NCBI RefSeq assembly: GCF_001895025.1
Contig: NZ_BCXI01000008.1
Span: 81,758-145,757 of the forward strand
Source of the DNA: Rhodococcus zopfii NBRC 100606 = JCM 9919
GTDB taxonomy: Bacteria > Actinomycetota > Actinomycetes > Mycobacteriales > Mycobacteriaceae
Reading direction: 5' to 3'
Length of the DNA stretch: 64,000 nt
The translations under genes and the position numbers were made by a program. Shown piece after piece: positions 50,288 through 59,223 of the stretch (position 1 is its first letter; every line of letters begins with the position of its first letter). The notes under the pieces are model-generated. The model worked only from the letters and a program-made list of their open reading frames with translations. It was not told the DNA's origin and did not search any database.

Positions 50288-51235
50288 GTGACGACGAACT
50301 CGAAGCGCACGGCACGCGGCAGAACCCTGATCGCAGCGGCGGCATCGATCACGGCGGCCGTGTCGACGGCGCTCGCCGGGTGCGCCTCACCGGTCCTCGA
50401 CGACGCTCCCGGGCCGTCCGGCGTGGTCGTCGGTGCGGGCGCCGGGACCGACGGTGAACTCCTCGCCCACCTGTATGCGGGGGCGTTGCGGCGCACCGGA
50501 ATCGACGTGACGGTCCGCGATCCGGGTGACCGAGCCGGGGCACTCGCCGCGCTGGACTCCGCCGAGGTCACGCTCGTTCCCGGCTACACGGGCCGCCTGC
50601 TCCGGTACTTCGAACCGGCCGCACCGCAAACCGACGCCGAGGACGTGTTCACCGCGCTCGGCCGGGCGCTGCCCACGGACCTGACGGTCGCCGACTACGC
50701 GACCGCTCAGGACCGCGCCGTTCTCGTGCTGAGCGACGCGACCTCGACCGCGCTCGGTGTCACGGATATCGACGCGATCGCCGGCCGCTGCGCCGAACTC
50801 ACGGTCGCGGCGACCGCGGCGTTCACCGAGTCCGGGGGACTCGACGCGCTTGCGTCCGTCGGATGCGTGCCCGCCGCAGTCGAGCAGGTCGGCGACGCCG
50901 AGGCCGTGCGCGCAGCGAGAGGGCGCGGTGCGCTCGGCGCGCTCACGACCGCGTCACCCGCGCTCGTCGGGGCCGACGTCGTCGCGCTTGCCGACGCTCC
51001 GGACCGCTCACCCGGTGAGGGCGAGACCGGGGAGGACACGCGGGCGCCGGTGTTCCCGGCGCAGAACGTCGTCCCGTTGTTCCGGCGGGACGTGTTCGGG
51101 GAACGCCAACTCGACGCGCTGAGCATGATCGCCGGCGAACTCACCACCGCCGACCTCGCCGGCATGCTCGGCCGGGTCGACGCAGGCGAGGACTCAGCGG
51201 CCGTCGCCGACGAGTGGCTCGGCGAGCATGTGTGA
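50288..51235 (+). CDS. lpqZ: LpqZ-like osmoprotectant-binding lipoprotein
   Basis: The 315-residue protein begins at GTG 50288 with a basic stretch and a lipobox S-T-A-L-A-G-C-A-S (Cys near 37), so it is exported and lipidated. The rest resembles OpuAC/ProX-type binding proteins: V-G-A-G-A-G-T-D-G-E-L-L-A-H-L-Y near the start, TLVPGYTGRLLRYF and a C-terminal QNVVPLFRRDVFGERQLDAL. It should bind a quaternary amine such as glycine betaine. No permease or ATPase gene adjoins it. Position relative to kgd agrees with Rv1244. It converges on the hydrolase gene with a 42-bp overlap. Confidence 0.8.
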   Translation: MTTNSKRTARGRTLIAAAASITAAVSTALAGCASPVLDDAPGPSGVVVGAGAGTDGELLAHLYAGALRRTGIDVTVRDPGDRAGALAALDSAEVTLVPGYTGRLLRYFEPAAPQTDAEDVFTALGRALPTDLTVADYATAQDRAVLVLSDATSTALGVTDIDAIAGRCAELTVAATAAFTESGGLDALASVGCVPAAVEQVGDAEAVRAARGRGALGALTTASPALVGADVVALADAPDRSPGEGETGEDTRAPVFPAQNVVPLFRRDVFGERQLDALSMIAGELTTADLAGMLGRVDAGEDSAAVADEWLGEHV

Positions 51236-52111
51236 ACGCAGGAACGCACCCAGATCGACGATCGCCTCGGCGGCCTCGCGGACCAGCGACGCCTGCAGGT
51301 GCGCGACGTGCCACAGTCGAGGCTGTTCGGTGACCCGCACGTCGACGCCCGCCGCCTGCAACCGCCGCGCGAATTCGGAGACCTGCGGGTAGAGCACCTC
51401 GGTCGTGCCGACCTGGATCAACGTCGGCGGCAGCCCGCTCAGGTCGCCGCGCATCGGCGCGAATCCGGGATCGGCCGGGTCGCCGCCGCCGAGGTACGCG
51501 TCCGCGGACGGGAACACCCACCCGGTCGTGAGGACCGTGTCGCGGTCGAAGGGCACCGTGCGGGAGCCCGGATCCACCCACGGCGACAACAGGCCCAGCG
51601 CTGCCGGGGTCACCCCGTGCCGGTCCGCGAGCCGTCGGGCCGTCGCGACCGTCAGGCCGCCACCGGCGGAATCGCCGGCGATCGGAGTGCTCGCGGCGTC
51701 CACGCCGTGTTCGGTGATGAGCTCGAGGTACGCGGCGACCGCGTCGTCGAGCGCCGCCGGATATGGATTCTCGGGGGCGAGACGGTAGTCCAGGACGTAC
51801 ACCGCCGACCCGGTCGCTGCCGCCAGGTGCGCGGCGAGGGACCGATGCGTGGCCGGTGACCCGGCCGTGTAGGCGCCGCCGTGCAGGTACAGCACCGCGG
51901 TGCGCCGCTCGGTCGCGCCGACCGTGATCCGTTCGGCCGGCCGGCCGGCGAGGGCGGTCTGCTGGACCACCGTGCCCGACGGCAGCGTCTGGATCGGCGC
52001 CGCCAGTTCGAGCAGCCGCCGCCGCATCGGATAGGACAGCCGGGGGTTGAGCGTGAGCCGGTACATCGGACGCAGGGCCGCGCGGACGAGCGGCAGCGGG
52101 AACTGGGGCAT
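51194..52111 (-). CDS. Alpha/beta hydrolase, HSL/esterase type
   Basis: The 305-residue protein has the hormone-sensitive-lipase oxyanion motif H-G-G-A-Y (H-G-G-G in many relatives), the nucleophile elbow G-D-S-A-G-G, D-P-G-F-A-P-M for the acid region and the catalytic His in L-W-H-V-A-H. It should hydrolyse short or medium acyl esters. ATG 52111 lies just after the SDR stop, so SDR, hydrolase and monooxygenase run as one leftward operon of three genes, suggestive of oxidation of a ketone to an ester followed by hydrolysis. Confidence 0.85.
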   Translation of the reverse strand: MPQFPLPLVRAALRPMYRLTLNPRLSYPMRRRLLELAAPIQTLPSGTVVQQTALAGRPAERITVGATERRTAVLYLHGGAYTAGSPATHRSLAAHLAAATGSAVYVLDYRLAPENPYPAALDDAVAAYLELITEHGVDAASTPIAGDSAGGGLTVATARRLADRHGVTPAALGLLSPWVDPGSRTVPFDRDTVLTTGWVFPSADAYLGGGDPADPGFAPMRGDLSGLPPTLIQVGTTEVLYPQVSEFARRLQAAGVDVRVTEQPRLWHVAHLQASLVREAAEAIVDLGAFLRSHMLAEPLVGDGR

Positions 52112-52119
52112 GTCGGTAT

Positions 52120-52947
52120 CTAACCCTTCGGCATCACGCGGCCGGCGATGATCGCGACCACTCGCTGGTAGGACGGTCCGACCAGCCGCACCCACGCGTC
52201 GAGCAGCTTCGCGTCGGTACCGATGAGCACCTGCGCCCGGTTCTTGCGCACCCCGTCGACGATCGTCTTCGCGGCGTCCTCCGGGGAGGTGCGGGCGAGC
52301 TTGCTGTCGAAGAACTGCGCGAAGGACGCCTGGTCGTCACCGTCCGGCACGGCCGCGTTGCGGGCGATCGCGGTCTTGATGCCGCCCGGGTGCACACACG
52401 TGACGCGGACCGGGTAGCCGGCGATCAGCATCTCCTGGCGCAGCGATTCGGTGAACCCGCGGACCGCGAATTTCGCTGCGTTGTAAGCACTCTGACCGGG
52501 AATCGACAGCAGGCCGAACAGCGACGAGACGTTGATCAGATGCCCGTCGCCGGACGCGATCAGGTGCGGCAGGAACGCCTTGCTGACATTGACGACGCCC
52601 CAGAAGTCGACGTCCATGATGCGTTCGATGTTCTTGAACTCGGTGCGTTCGAACTCACCGTGGTACGCGATGCCGGCATTGTTGTAGACCTGATTCACCG
52701 TACCGAACCGCTCGAGCACCGCGTCGGCGTACGAAAAGACCGCTTCGCGCTGGGTCACGTCGAGATGGGCGGAGTGGACCTCGGCCCCGAGATCCTTTAC
52801 CTGCCGGACGGTTTCGGTCAGGCCGACGGTGTCCACGTCGGACAGGGCGAGTCGCGCGCCCTTCGCGGCGAGCGCCACGGCCAGTGCTCGGCCGATACCG
52901 GAGCCGGCGCCGGTGACGACGGCGACCCTGCCTGCGAATTCGCTCAT
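52120..52947 (-). CDS. SDR-family oxidoreductase (Rv1245c-like)
   Basis: The 275-residue SDR shows V-T-G-A-G-S-G-I-G-R at the nucleotide loop, N-N-A-G-I-A, the catalytic Ser in N-V-S-S-L-F-G and Y-N-A-A-K. L-S-D-V-D after beta-2 points to NAD(H). It starts at ATG 52947, overlapping the monooxygenase stop (ATGA), so both enzymes are translated together. It could supply the ketone substrate from a secondary alcohol for the monooxygenase; this is inference from pairing. Confidence 0.88.
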   Translation of the reverse strand: MSEFAGRVAVVTGAGSGIGRALAVALAAKGARLALSDVDTVGLTETVRQVKDLGAEVHSAHLDVTQREAVFSYADAVLERFGTVNQVYNNAGIAYHGEFERTEFKNIERIMDVDFWGVVNVSKAFLPHLIASGDGHLINVSSLFGLLSIPGQSAYNAAKFAVRGFTESLRQEMLIAGYPVRVTCVHPGGIKTAIARNAAVPDGDDQASFAQFFDSKLARTSPEDAAKTIVDGVRKNRAQVLIGTDAKLLDAWVRLVGPSYQRVVAIIAGRVMPKG

Positions 52948-54533
52948 CGGACTGCTGCCTTCCCGGTGCCCTGCTCGGTCTGCTCGGTGGTCACGGCGGT
53001 CGCGGTGGCCGCTGCGGCCGGCGGGGTCAGGTCCGCGGCCGCGACGCCACGATACGCCTCGAGATCGAAATTCTTGGTCAAGCGCCGGAATTCGAACGTG
53101 AAGCCGGGCCACAGGGTGGTGTTGTTGCCGTGTTTGTCGAGGTACCAGCTCGCGCAACCGCCGTTGTTCCATACGCTCTTCTTCAGCGCTGCCTGCAGGT
53201 TCCGGTTGTACTGGTCCTGGGACTCCTGCCGGACCTCGATCGTCCCGATGCGGTGCCGATCGAGGGTGTCGATCGCGTCGACGATGTAGTTGAGCTGCGA
53301 TTCGATCATGTACACCATCGAGGTGTGGCCGAGACCGGTGTTCGGGCCGACGAGGAAGAACAGATTGGGGAAACCGGCGACGGCGCTGCCCTTGTAACCC
53401 TGCATGCCGGTCTCGTCGAAGACCTCCGCCAGTGAGCGGCCGTTCTTGCCGACGATGCCGGCGAACGTGGGGGAGTCGGTGACGTGGAAGCCGGTCGCGA
53501 CGACGATCGCGTCGACCTTGCGGACGGTGCCGTCGCGGGTGACGACCGAGTCGGGTCGGACCTCGGCGATGCCGTCGGTCACGAGGTCCACGTTCGGGCG
53601 GGTCAGCGCCGGGAAGTAGTTGTTGGAGATCAGCATTCGCTTGCAGCCGATCCGGAAGTCGGGGGTGACCTTGCGGCGCAGCTCCGGATCGGAGATCTGG
53701 CGGCGCAGGTGCCGGCGGGCCGCGAACTCGAGGGGTTTCATGAAGATCGGGGCCTTGGCCAGGCCCACCACCTGCGTCTCACGGGTGAGGTACTGCAGTG
53801 CCCGCGACAGTCGCTGCGCTCCCGGCACGTACTTGAACGCGAGGTGCTCGATCGTCGTGTACTCGCGGTCCGCGCGGGGCAGGATCCACGGCGCGGTGCG
53901 CTGGTACACGTCCAGGCGCTCGACGCAGCCGGCGATCGCGGGCACGATCTGGATCGCAGAGGCGCCTGTGCCGATCACCGCGACGCGCTTGCCGGTCAGG
54001 TCGGCGTCGTGATTCCAGCGTGCGGAATGGAAGATCTCGCCCCCGAAGTCCTCGATGCCGGGGATGTCCGGCAGCGACGGCTCGCACAGCGCGCCGACCG
54101 CGGAGACGAGGATCTTCGCGCTGTAGTCGCCCTTGGTGGTCTGCACGTCCCAGCGAAATGTCGCGGTGTTCCAGCGTGCTCCGAGCACGTCACAGCCGAA
54201 CACGGTGCGACGCCGGACGTCGTACTTGTCGGCCACCGAGGTGATGTAGCGCTGGATCTCCGCCTGCGGCGAGAACGAGCGGGTCCAGTCCGGGTTGAGG
54301 GCGAACGAGTAGGAGTAGAGATTCGACGGCACGTCGCACGCGGCACCCGGATAGGTGTTGTCGCGCCACGTGCCGCCGACCTCGGTTCCGCGTTCGAGGA
54401 CGAGGAAGTCCTTGCCGGCACGGGTGAGCCGGATGGCGGCCCCGAGTCCGGCGAACCCGCTGCCGATGATCAACGTCTCGACCTGCCGTGCGGCGGTGCC
54501 GGCAGCGGAGGTATCTGTAACCGGAAGACTCAT
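52944..54533 (-). CDS. Flavin monooxygenase, Baeyer-Villiger type
   Basis: The 529-residue protein has the FAD loop I-G-S-G-F-A-G-L-G near residue 23, the G-G-T-W-R-D-N-T-Y-P-G-A-A-C-D motif of type I BVMOs, the fingerprint F-G-G-E-I-F-H-S-A-R-W-N (F-x-G-x3-H-x3-W, with N instead of the usual P) and the NADPH loop I-G-T-G-A-S-A. It should oxidise ketones to esters or lactones. The gene leads the leftward operon with the SDR and esterase. The divergent tetR gene and two paired palindromes lie immediately upstream. Confidence 0.88.
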   Translation of the reverse strand: MSLPVTDTSAAGTAARQVETLIIGSGFAGLGAAIRLTRAGKDFLVLERGTEVGGTWRDNTYPGAACDVPSNLYSYSFALNPDWTRSFSPQAEIQRYITSVADKYDVRRRTVFGCDVLGARWNTATFRWDVQTTKGDYSAKILVSAVGALCEPSLPDIPGIEDFGGEIFHSARWNHDADLTGKRVAVIGTGASAIQIVPAIAGCVERLDVYQRTAPWILPRADREYTTIEHLAFKYVPGAQRLSRALQYLTRETQVVGLAKAPIFMKPLEFAARRHLRRQISDPELRRKVTPDFRIGCKRMLISNNYFPALTRPNVDLVTDGIAEVRPDSVVTRDGTVRKVDAIVVATGFHVTDSPTFAGIVGKNGRSLAEVFDETGMQGYKGSAVAGFPNLFFLVGPNTGLGHTSMVYMIESQLNYIVDAIDTLDRHRIGTIEVRQESQDQYNRNLQAALKKSVWNNGGCASWYLDKHGNNTTLWPGFTFEFRRLTKNFDLEAYRGVAAADLTPPAAAATATAVTTEQTEQGTGKAAVR

Positions 54534-54550
54534 GTATTCGAGCGTAGGTG

Positions 54551-54595
54551 GCTATTGAGGGATGGTCAATAGCACTGTTGACTCTAATTCAACAG
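54551..54595. promoter_or_regulatory. Two TetR-type operators between the monooxygenase operon and tetR
   Basis: GCTATTGA-N7-TCAATAGC (54551-54573) and CTGTTGA-N7-TCAACAG (54575-54595) share the core TTGA-N7-TCAA. Their centres are 23 bp apart. They occupy most of the 72-bp divergent gap, so repressor binding would block both promoters. Confidence 0.75.
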
Positions 54596-54605
54596 AGGTG
54601 TTTGC

Positions 54606-55238
54606 ATGGCAGTTGTGAACAGCACCGGTACCAAACGCACCAGGCTCAGCCCCGTCGAGCGGCGCGCGCAGTTGATCGACCTGGGCGTGCAGATGCTGTC
54701 GGAACGGCCCCTCGAACAGATCTCCGTCGACGACATCGCCGACCAGGCCGGGGTCTCCCGGGGACTGCTGTTCCACTACTTCGCGAGCAAGCACGATTTC
54801 CACGTCGAAATCGTCCGGCACATCAGCCGTGACATGCTCGACCGCACCGCACCCGACGAGAGCCTCGATCCGATCGCGATGCTGCGCGGCACCCTCGTCG
54901 CCTACGTCGACTACGTCACCGAACGCCGCGACACCTACGTGTCGATGCTGCGCGGCGCCGGCAGCAGCGACCCCGACATGACCGCGGTCTTCGAGCAGAC
55001 CCGGACCGCGATGGTCGACCGCACCGCCGCGCACCTGCCGCTTCTCGGGATCGAGGTGACCGCCGCGGTCCACCTCGCGGTGCGCGGGTGGATCGCGTTC
55101 GTCGAGGACACCACCATCGAATGGCTACGCGAACCGCAGATCACGCGTGAGGAATTCATCGACCTCGCCGTCGGCGCACTGCCCGCGGTGGTCGTGGTCG
55201 CCGGTGCCCCGAACGGCGCGGTGCCGGAGGCGCGCTGA
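54606..55238 (+). CDS. TetR-family repressor of the monooxygenase operon
   Basis: The 210-residue protein has the TetR HTH from about residue 18 to 62: RAQLIDLGVQMLSERPLEQI, SVDDIADQAGVSRGLLFHYF. The C-terminal ligand domain is variable, with L-A-V-R-G-W-I-A-F-V-E-D near the end. It starts at ATG 54606 and overlooks the double operator, so autorepression and control of the BVMO-SDR-esterase operon are expected. The inducer is probably a substrate or product of that operon. Confidence 0.88.
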   Translation: MAVVNSTGTKRTRLSPVERRAQLIDLGVQMLSERPLEQISVDDIADQAGVSRGLLFHYFASKHDFHVEIVRHISRDMLDRTAPDESLDPIAMLRGTLVAYVDYVTERRDTYVSMLRGAGSSDPDMTAVFEQTRTAMVDRTAAHLPLLGIEVTAAVHLAVRGWIAFVEDTTIEWLREPQITREEFIDLAVGALPAVVVVAGAPNGAVPEAR

Positions 55239-55353
55239 TCGGGTCACCGATACGCGGGAGGCGTTGCCCGAGCGCCTCACGGGGGAGTCCCGAAACGGCG
55301 CGAACCGGGCCGGCCGACCCCGAAGGGCAGGCACGACCCGGCTCGCATGAGAA

Positions 55354-55374
55354 CCGTCTTTCGAAGAAAGGCGG
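55354..55374. terminator. Bidirectional terminator between tetR and kgd
   Basis: CCGTCTTTC and GAAAGGCGG form a 9-bp stem with one G-T pair and a GAA loop, between the converging genes, followed by GGTTTG on the plus strand. Confidence 0.6.
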
Positions 55375-55395
55375 GGTTTGCCGAGAAGACCCGGG

Positions 55396-58300
55396 CTACT
55401 GCCCGAACGCCTTCTCGAGGATTTCCTGCTGCTCGACCGCGTGGACCTTGCTCGAACCCGACGACGGCGCGGACATCGCGCGACGCGACACCCGCTTGAT
55501 GCCCGCGAGCTTCTCCGGCAGCAGTTCCGGCAGCGCCAGACCCAGGAACGGCCACGCGCCCTGGTTGGCCGGCTCTTCCTGCACCCAGAAGAACTCGGTG
55601 GCGTTCGGGTACTGCTCGAGTGTCTCGGCGATGCGGCGACGCGGCACCGGGTACAGCTGCTCGATGCGGACGATCGCGATGTCGTCGCGGTTTTCCTTCT
55701 GCTTCTTCGCGAGCAGCTCCCAGTAGAGCTTGCCGGAGGTCAGCAGGATGCGGGTGACCTTCGTGCGGTCGGCGGTGCCGTTCTCGAAGGGCACCTCTTC
55801 CAGCAGCGAGCGGAACTTGCCCTGCGTGAAGTCCTCGACGTTGCTGACCGCGGCCTTGTTGCGCAGCATCGACTTCGGCGTGAACACCACGAGCGGCCGG
55901 CGGATGCCGTCCAGGTGGTGCCGGCGCAGCAGATGGAAGTAGCTGGCCGGGGTCGAGGGAACCGCGACGGTCATCGAACCCTCGGCGCACAGCTGCAGCC
56001 AGCGCTCGATGCGGCCGGACGTGTGGTCCGGGCCCTGGCCCTCGTGGCCGTGCGGCAGCAGCAGCACGACGTCGGAGAGCTGACCCCACTTGGCCTCACC
56101 GGACGAGATGAACTCGTCGATGATCGACTGCGCGCCGTTGACGAAGTCACCGAACTGCGCCTCCCACAGCACCAGCGCCTCGGGGTTGCCCACCGAGTAG
56201 CCGTACTCGAAGCCCAGACCGGCGAACTCGGTCAGCGCCGAGTCGTAGACCATGAAGCGGCCGCCGTTACCGGACTCCGCCGCGAGCGTGGCGAGCGGGT
56301 TGTAGTCCTCGCCGGTCTTGCGGTCGATGAGCACCGAGTGGCGCTGCGTGAACGTGCCGCGACGCGAGTCCTGGCCGGCCAGGCGCACGAGCGCGCCCTG
56401 CTCGGCGAGCGAACCGAACGCGAGCAGCTCCGCGAAGGCCCAGTCGATGTGGCCCTCCCGGGCCATCTCGCGGCGCTTCTCGATGACCGGCTTGACGCGC
56501 GGGTGCACGGAGAAGCCCTCGGGAACGTTCGCGAACTGGTCGCCGATGCGTTCGAGCATCGACTTGTCCACGGCGGTGGTCAGGCGCGGCGCCGGGGTCT
56601 GGTCCAGCTCCACCGACTCCGACGGCTCCGGCTTGAACTTCTCGAGCTCGCGAACCTCGTTGAACACGCGTTCCAGCTGGCCCTGGTAGTCCCGCAGGGC
56701 GTCTTCGGCTTCCTTGAGCGAGATGTCGCCGCGGCCGATGAGGGCCTCGGTGTAGCTCTTGCGGACGCTGCGCTTGGTGTCGATCACGTCGTACATTGCC
56801 GGCTGCGTCATCGACGGGTCGTCGCCCTCGTTGTGGCCGCGACGGCGGTAGCAGATCATGTCGATCACGACGTCCTTGTGGAACTTCTCGCGGAAGTCCA
56901 CGGCGAGCTGCGCAACCCAGACGCACGCTTCGGGGTCGTCGCCGTTGACGTGGAAGATCGGCGCACCGATCATCTTCGCGACGTCGGTGCAGTACTCCGA
57001 CGACCGCGAGTGCTCCGGCGCGGTCGTGAAGCCGACCTGGTTGTTGACGACGATGTGCACGGTGCCGCCGGTGCGGTACCCGCGCAGCAGCGCCAGGTTC
57101 AGCGTCTCGGCGACGACACCCTGACCGGCGAATGCGGCGTCGCCGTGCAGCAGCAGCGGCATGACGGTGAATCCGCCCTCGCCCTTGTCGAGGATGTCCT
57201 GCTTGGCGCGAACGAGACCCTCGAGCACCGGGTTGACCGCTTCCAGGTGCGAGGGGTTCGCGGTCAGCGAGACCTTGATGTCGTTCTCGCCGAACATCTG
57301 GATGTAGGTGCCCTCGGCGCCGAGGTGGTACTTGACGTCGCCGGAGCCGTGTGCCGCGGCCGGGTTCAGGTTGCCCTCGAACTCGGTGAAGATCTTCGAG
57401 TACGGCTTGCCGACGATGTTGGCGAGCACGTTGAGGCGACCGCGGTGCGGCATCGCGATGGCGACCTCGTCGAGCTGGTGCTCGGCGGCCTGATCGATGA
57501 TGGAGTCCATCATCGGGATGACCGACTCGGCGCCCTCGAGCGAGAACCGCTTCTGGCCGACGTACTTGGTCTGGAGGAACGTCTCGAACGCCTCGGCGGC
57601 GTTGAGGCGGCTCAGGATGTACTTCTGCTGCGCGACCGTCGGCTTGACGTGGTGTGCCTCGACGCGCTCCTGCAGCCACTGCTGCTGCTCGGGCTCGAGG
57701 ATGTGCGTGTACTCGATGCCGACGTGGCGGCAGTACGCGTCGCGCAGCACCGACAGCACGTCGCGCAGCTTCATGCGCTGCTGGCCGTGGAAGCCACCGA
57801 CGTTGAACACGCGGTCGAGGTCCCACAGGGTCAGGTCGTGCGTGGTGACGTCGAGATCCGGGTGCGAACGGAACTTGTCCTTGACGAACTGCAGCGGGTC
57901 GGTGTCGGCCATCAGGTGGCCGCGGCTGCGGTACGCCGCGATCAGCTCGAGCACGCGGGTGCTCTTGTCGACCGCGCCCTCCGGCACGTCCTTGCGCCAG
58001 CGGACCGGCTCGTAAGGGATGTGCAGGGTGTGGAAGATCTCGTCGTAGAAGTCGTCGGAGATCAGCAGCTGGTGAACGGTCTTGAGGAACTCACCCGACT
58101 CGGCGCCCTGGATGACGCGGTGGTCGTACGTCGAGGTGAGGGTCAGCAGCTTGCCGACGCCCAGCTCCGCGATGCGCTCGTCGGAGGCACCCTGGAACTC
58201 GGCCGGGTACTCCATCGCGCCGGCGCCGATGATGGCGCCCTGACCGGCCATCAGACGCGGCACCGAGTGCACGGTGCCGATACCGCCGGGGTTGGTCAGT

Positions 58301-59115
58301 GAGATCGTCACACCCGAGAAGTCGTCGCCGGTGAGCTTGCCGTCGCGGGCGCGGCGGACGATGTCCTCGTACGCCGAGTAGAACTGCGCGAAATTCATGG
58401 TTTCGCAGTTCTTGATCGCGGCGACCACGAGCGAACGTTGTCCGTTCTTGCCCGGAAGGTCGATCGCGAGACCGAGGTTCGTGTGCGCCGGCGTCACCAG
58501 GTTCGGCTTGCCGTCGATCTCCGCGTAGTGGTTGTTCATGTTCGGGAACGCCTTGATGGCCTGGATCAGGGCGTAACCGAGCAGATGCGTGAACGACACC
58601 TTGCCGCCGCGGGTGCGGGCGAGGTGGTTGTTGATGACGATCCGGTTGTCGAACATCAGCTTCGCAGGGATGGCGCGAACGCTGGTAGCGGTGGGGATCG
58701 AGAGCGAGGCGTTCATGTTCTTCGCGACGGCGGCGGCGGCACCGCGGAGGACCTTGTTCTCCTCGGTGGCGGGCTTGTCGGAAGAGGTGGCAGCGGGCTT
58801 CGGGGCAGCGGCTGCGGGCTTCGCCGGGGCGGCGGGGGCGGCTGCGGTCTTCGCCGCGGGCGCTGCGGTCTTCGGCGCGGGAGCGGGAGCCGGTGCGGGC
58901 TTCGGGGCGGGAGCCGTCGCAGTGGCGGTCGGGGCGGAAGCGGTGGCGGTCTCGGTGCCGTTTGCACCACCTGCGACCGCTGTTTCGGGGGAATAATCTG
59001 TCAGGAATTCGTGCCAACTCGCGTCCACGGACGAAGGATCGTCCTGAAAGCGCTGGTACATTTCGTCAACCAACCACTGGTTCTGTCCGAACTGTGATGT
59101 AGAGCTGCTGCTCAC
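55396..59115 (-). CDS. kgd: Multifunctional 2-oxoglutarate decarboxylase/dehydrogenase E1-E2 (Kgd/OdhA)
   Basis: This 1239-residue protein fuses an E2-type succinyltransferase to the thiamine-dependent E1, the actinobacterial arrangement. Order: N-terminal helix [20 protein letters not shown], an Ala/Pro/Lys linker (about 45-110), an E2-like domain (about 115-350, with Y-D-H-R-V-I-Q-G near 332), then E1 (about 365-1239) with the thiamine-diphosphate loop H-G-D-A-A-F-A-G-Q near 655. It decarboxylates 2-oxoglutarate in the TCA cycle and acts with E2p and lipoamide dehydrogenase; in mycolata it is inhibited by GarA/OdhI. The regulator's gene is not in the window. GTG 59115 is the start. Confidence 0.96.
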   Translation of the reverse strand: MSSSSTSQFGQNQWLVDEMYQRFQDDPSSVDASWHEFLTDYSPETAVAGGANGTETATASAPTATATAPAPKPAPAPAPAPKTAAPAAKTAAAPAAPAKPAAAAPKPAATSSDKPATEENKVLRGAAAAVAKNMNASLSIPTATSVRAIPAKLMFDNRIVINNHLARTRGGKVSFTHLLGYALIQAIKAFPNMNNHYAEIDGKPNLVTPAHTNLGLAIDLPGKNGQRSLVVAAIKNCETMNFAQFYSAYEDIVRRARDGKLTGDDFSGVTISLTNPGGIGTVHSVPRLMAGQGAIIGAGAMEYPAEFQGASDERIAELGVGKLLTLTSTYDHRVIQGAESGEFLKTVHQLLISDDFYDEIFHTLHIPYEPVRWRKDVPEGAVDKSTRVLELIAAYRSRGHLMADTDPLQFVKDKFRSHPDLDVTTHDLTLWDLDRVFNVGGFHGQQRMKLRDVLSVLRDAYCRHVGIEYTHILEPEQQQWLQERVEAHHVKPTVAQQKYILSRLNAAEAFETFLQTKYVGQKRFSLEGAESVIPMMDSIIDQAAEHQLDEVAIAMPHRGRLNVLANIVGKPYSKIFTEFEGNLNPAAAHGSGDVKYHLGAEGTYIQMFGENDIKVSLTANPSHLEAVNPVLEGLVRAKQDILDKGEGGFTVMPLLLHGDAAFAGQGVVAETLNLALLRGYRTGGTVHIVVNNQVGFTTAPEHSRSSEYCTDVAKMIGAPIFHVNGDDPEACVWVAQLAVDFREKFHKDVVIDMICYRRRGHNEGDDPSMTQPAMYDVIDTKRSVRKSYTEALIGRGDISLKEAEDALRDYQGQLERVFNEVRELEKFKPEPSESVELDQTPAPRLTTAVDKSMLERIGDQFANVPEGFSVHPRVKPVIEKRREMAREGHIDWAFAELLAFGSLAEQGALVRLAGQDSRRGTFTQRHSVLIDRKTGEDYNPLATLAAESGNGGRFMVYDSALTEFAGLGFEYGYSVGNPEALVLWEAQFGDFVNGAQSIIDEFISSGEAKWGQLSDVVLLLPHGHEGQGPDHTSGRIERWLQLCAEGSMTVAVPSTPASYFHLLRRHHLDGIRRPLVVFTPKSMLRNKAAVSNVEDFTQGKFRSLLEEVPFENGTADRTKVTRILLTSGKLYWELLAKKQKENRDDIAIVRIEQLYPVPRRRIAETLEQYPNATEFFWVQEEPANQGAWPFLGLALPELLPEKLAGIKRVSRRAMSAPSSGSSKVHAVEQQEILEKAFGQ

Positions 59116-59223
59116 GGCAGTTGTTCGCCTCGTTTCTTTCTTCGGTACCCGATCGGAGCGCCTGTATTCATGAGGCTAGCCCGTCCGTCCAGCGATCGTA
59201 ATTGATCGAACATGCGGCGAGAT

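Noticed and set aside
55378..58302. 974-codon open frame on the plus strand opposite kgd
   Set aside because: A shadow of the kgd codon pattern; no recognisable domain and kgd is certain.
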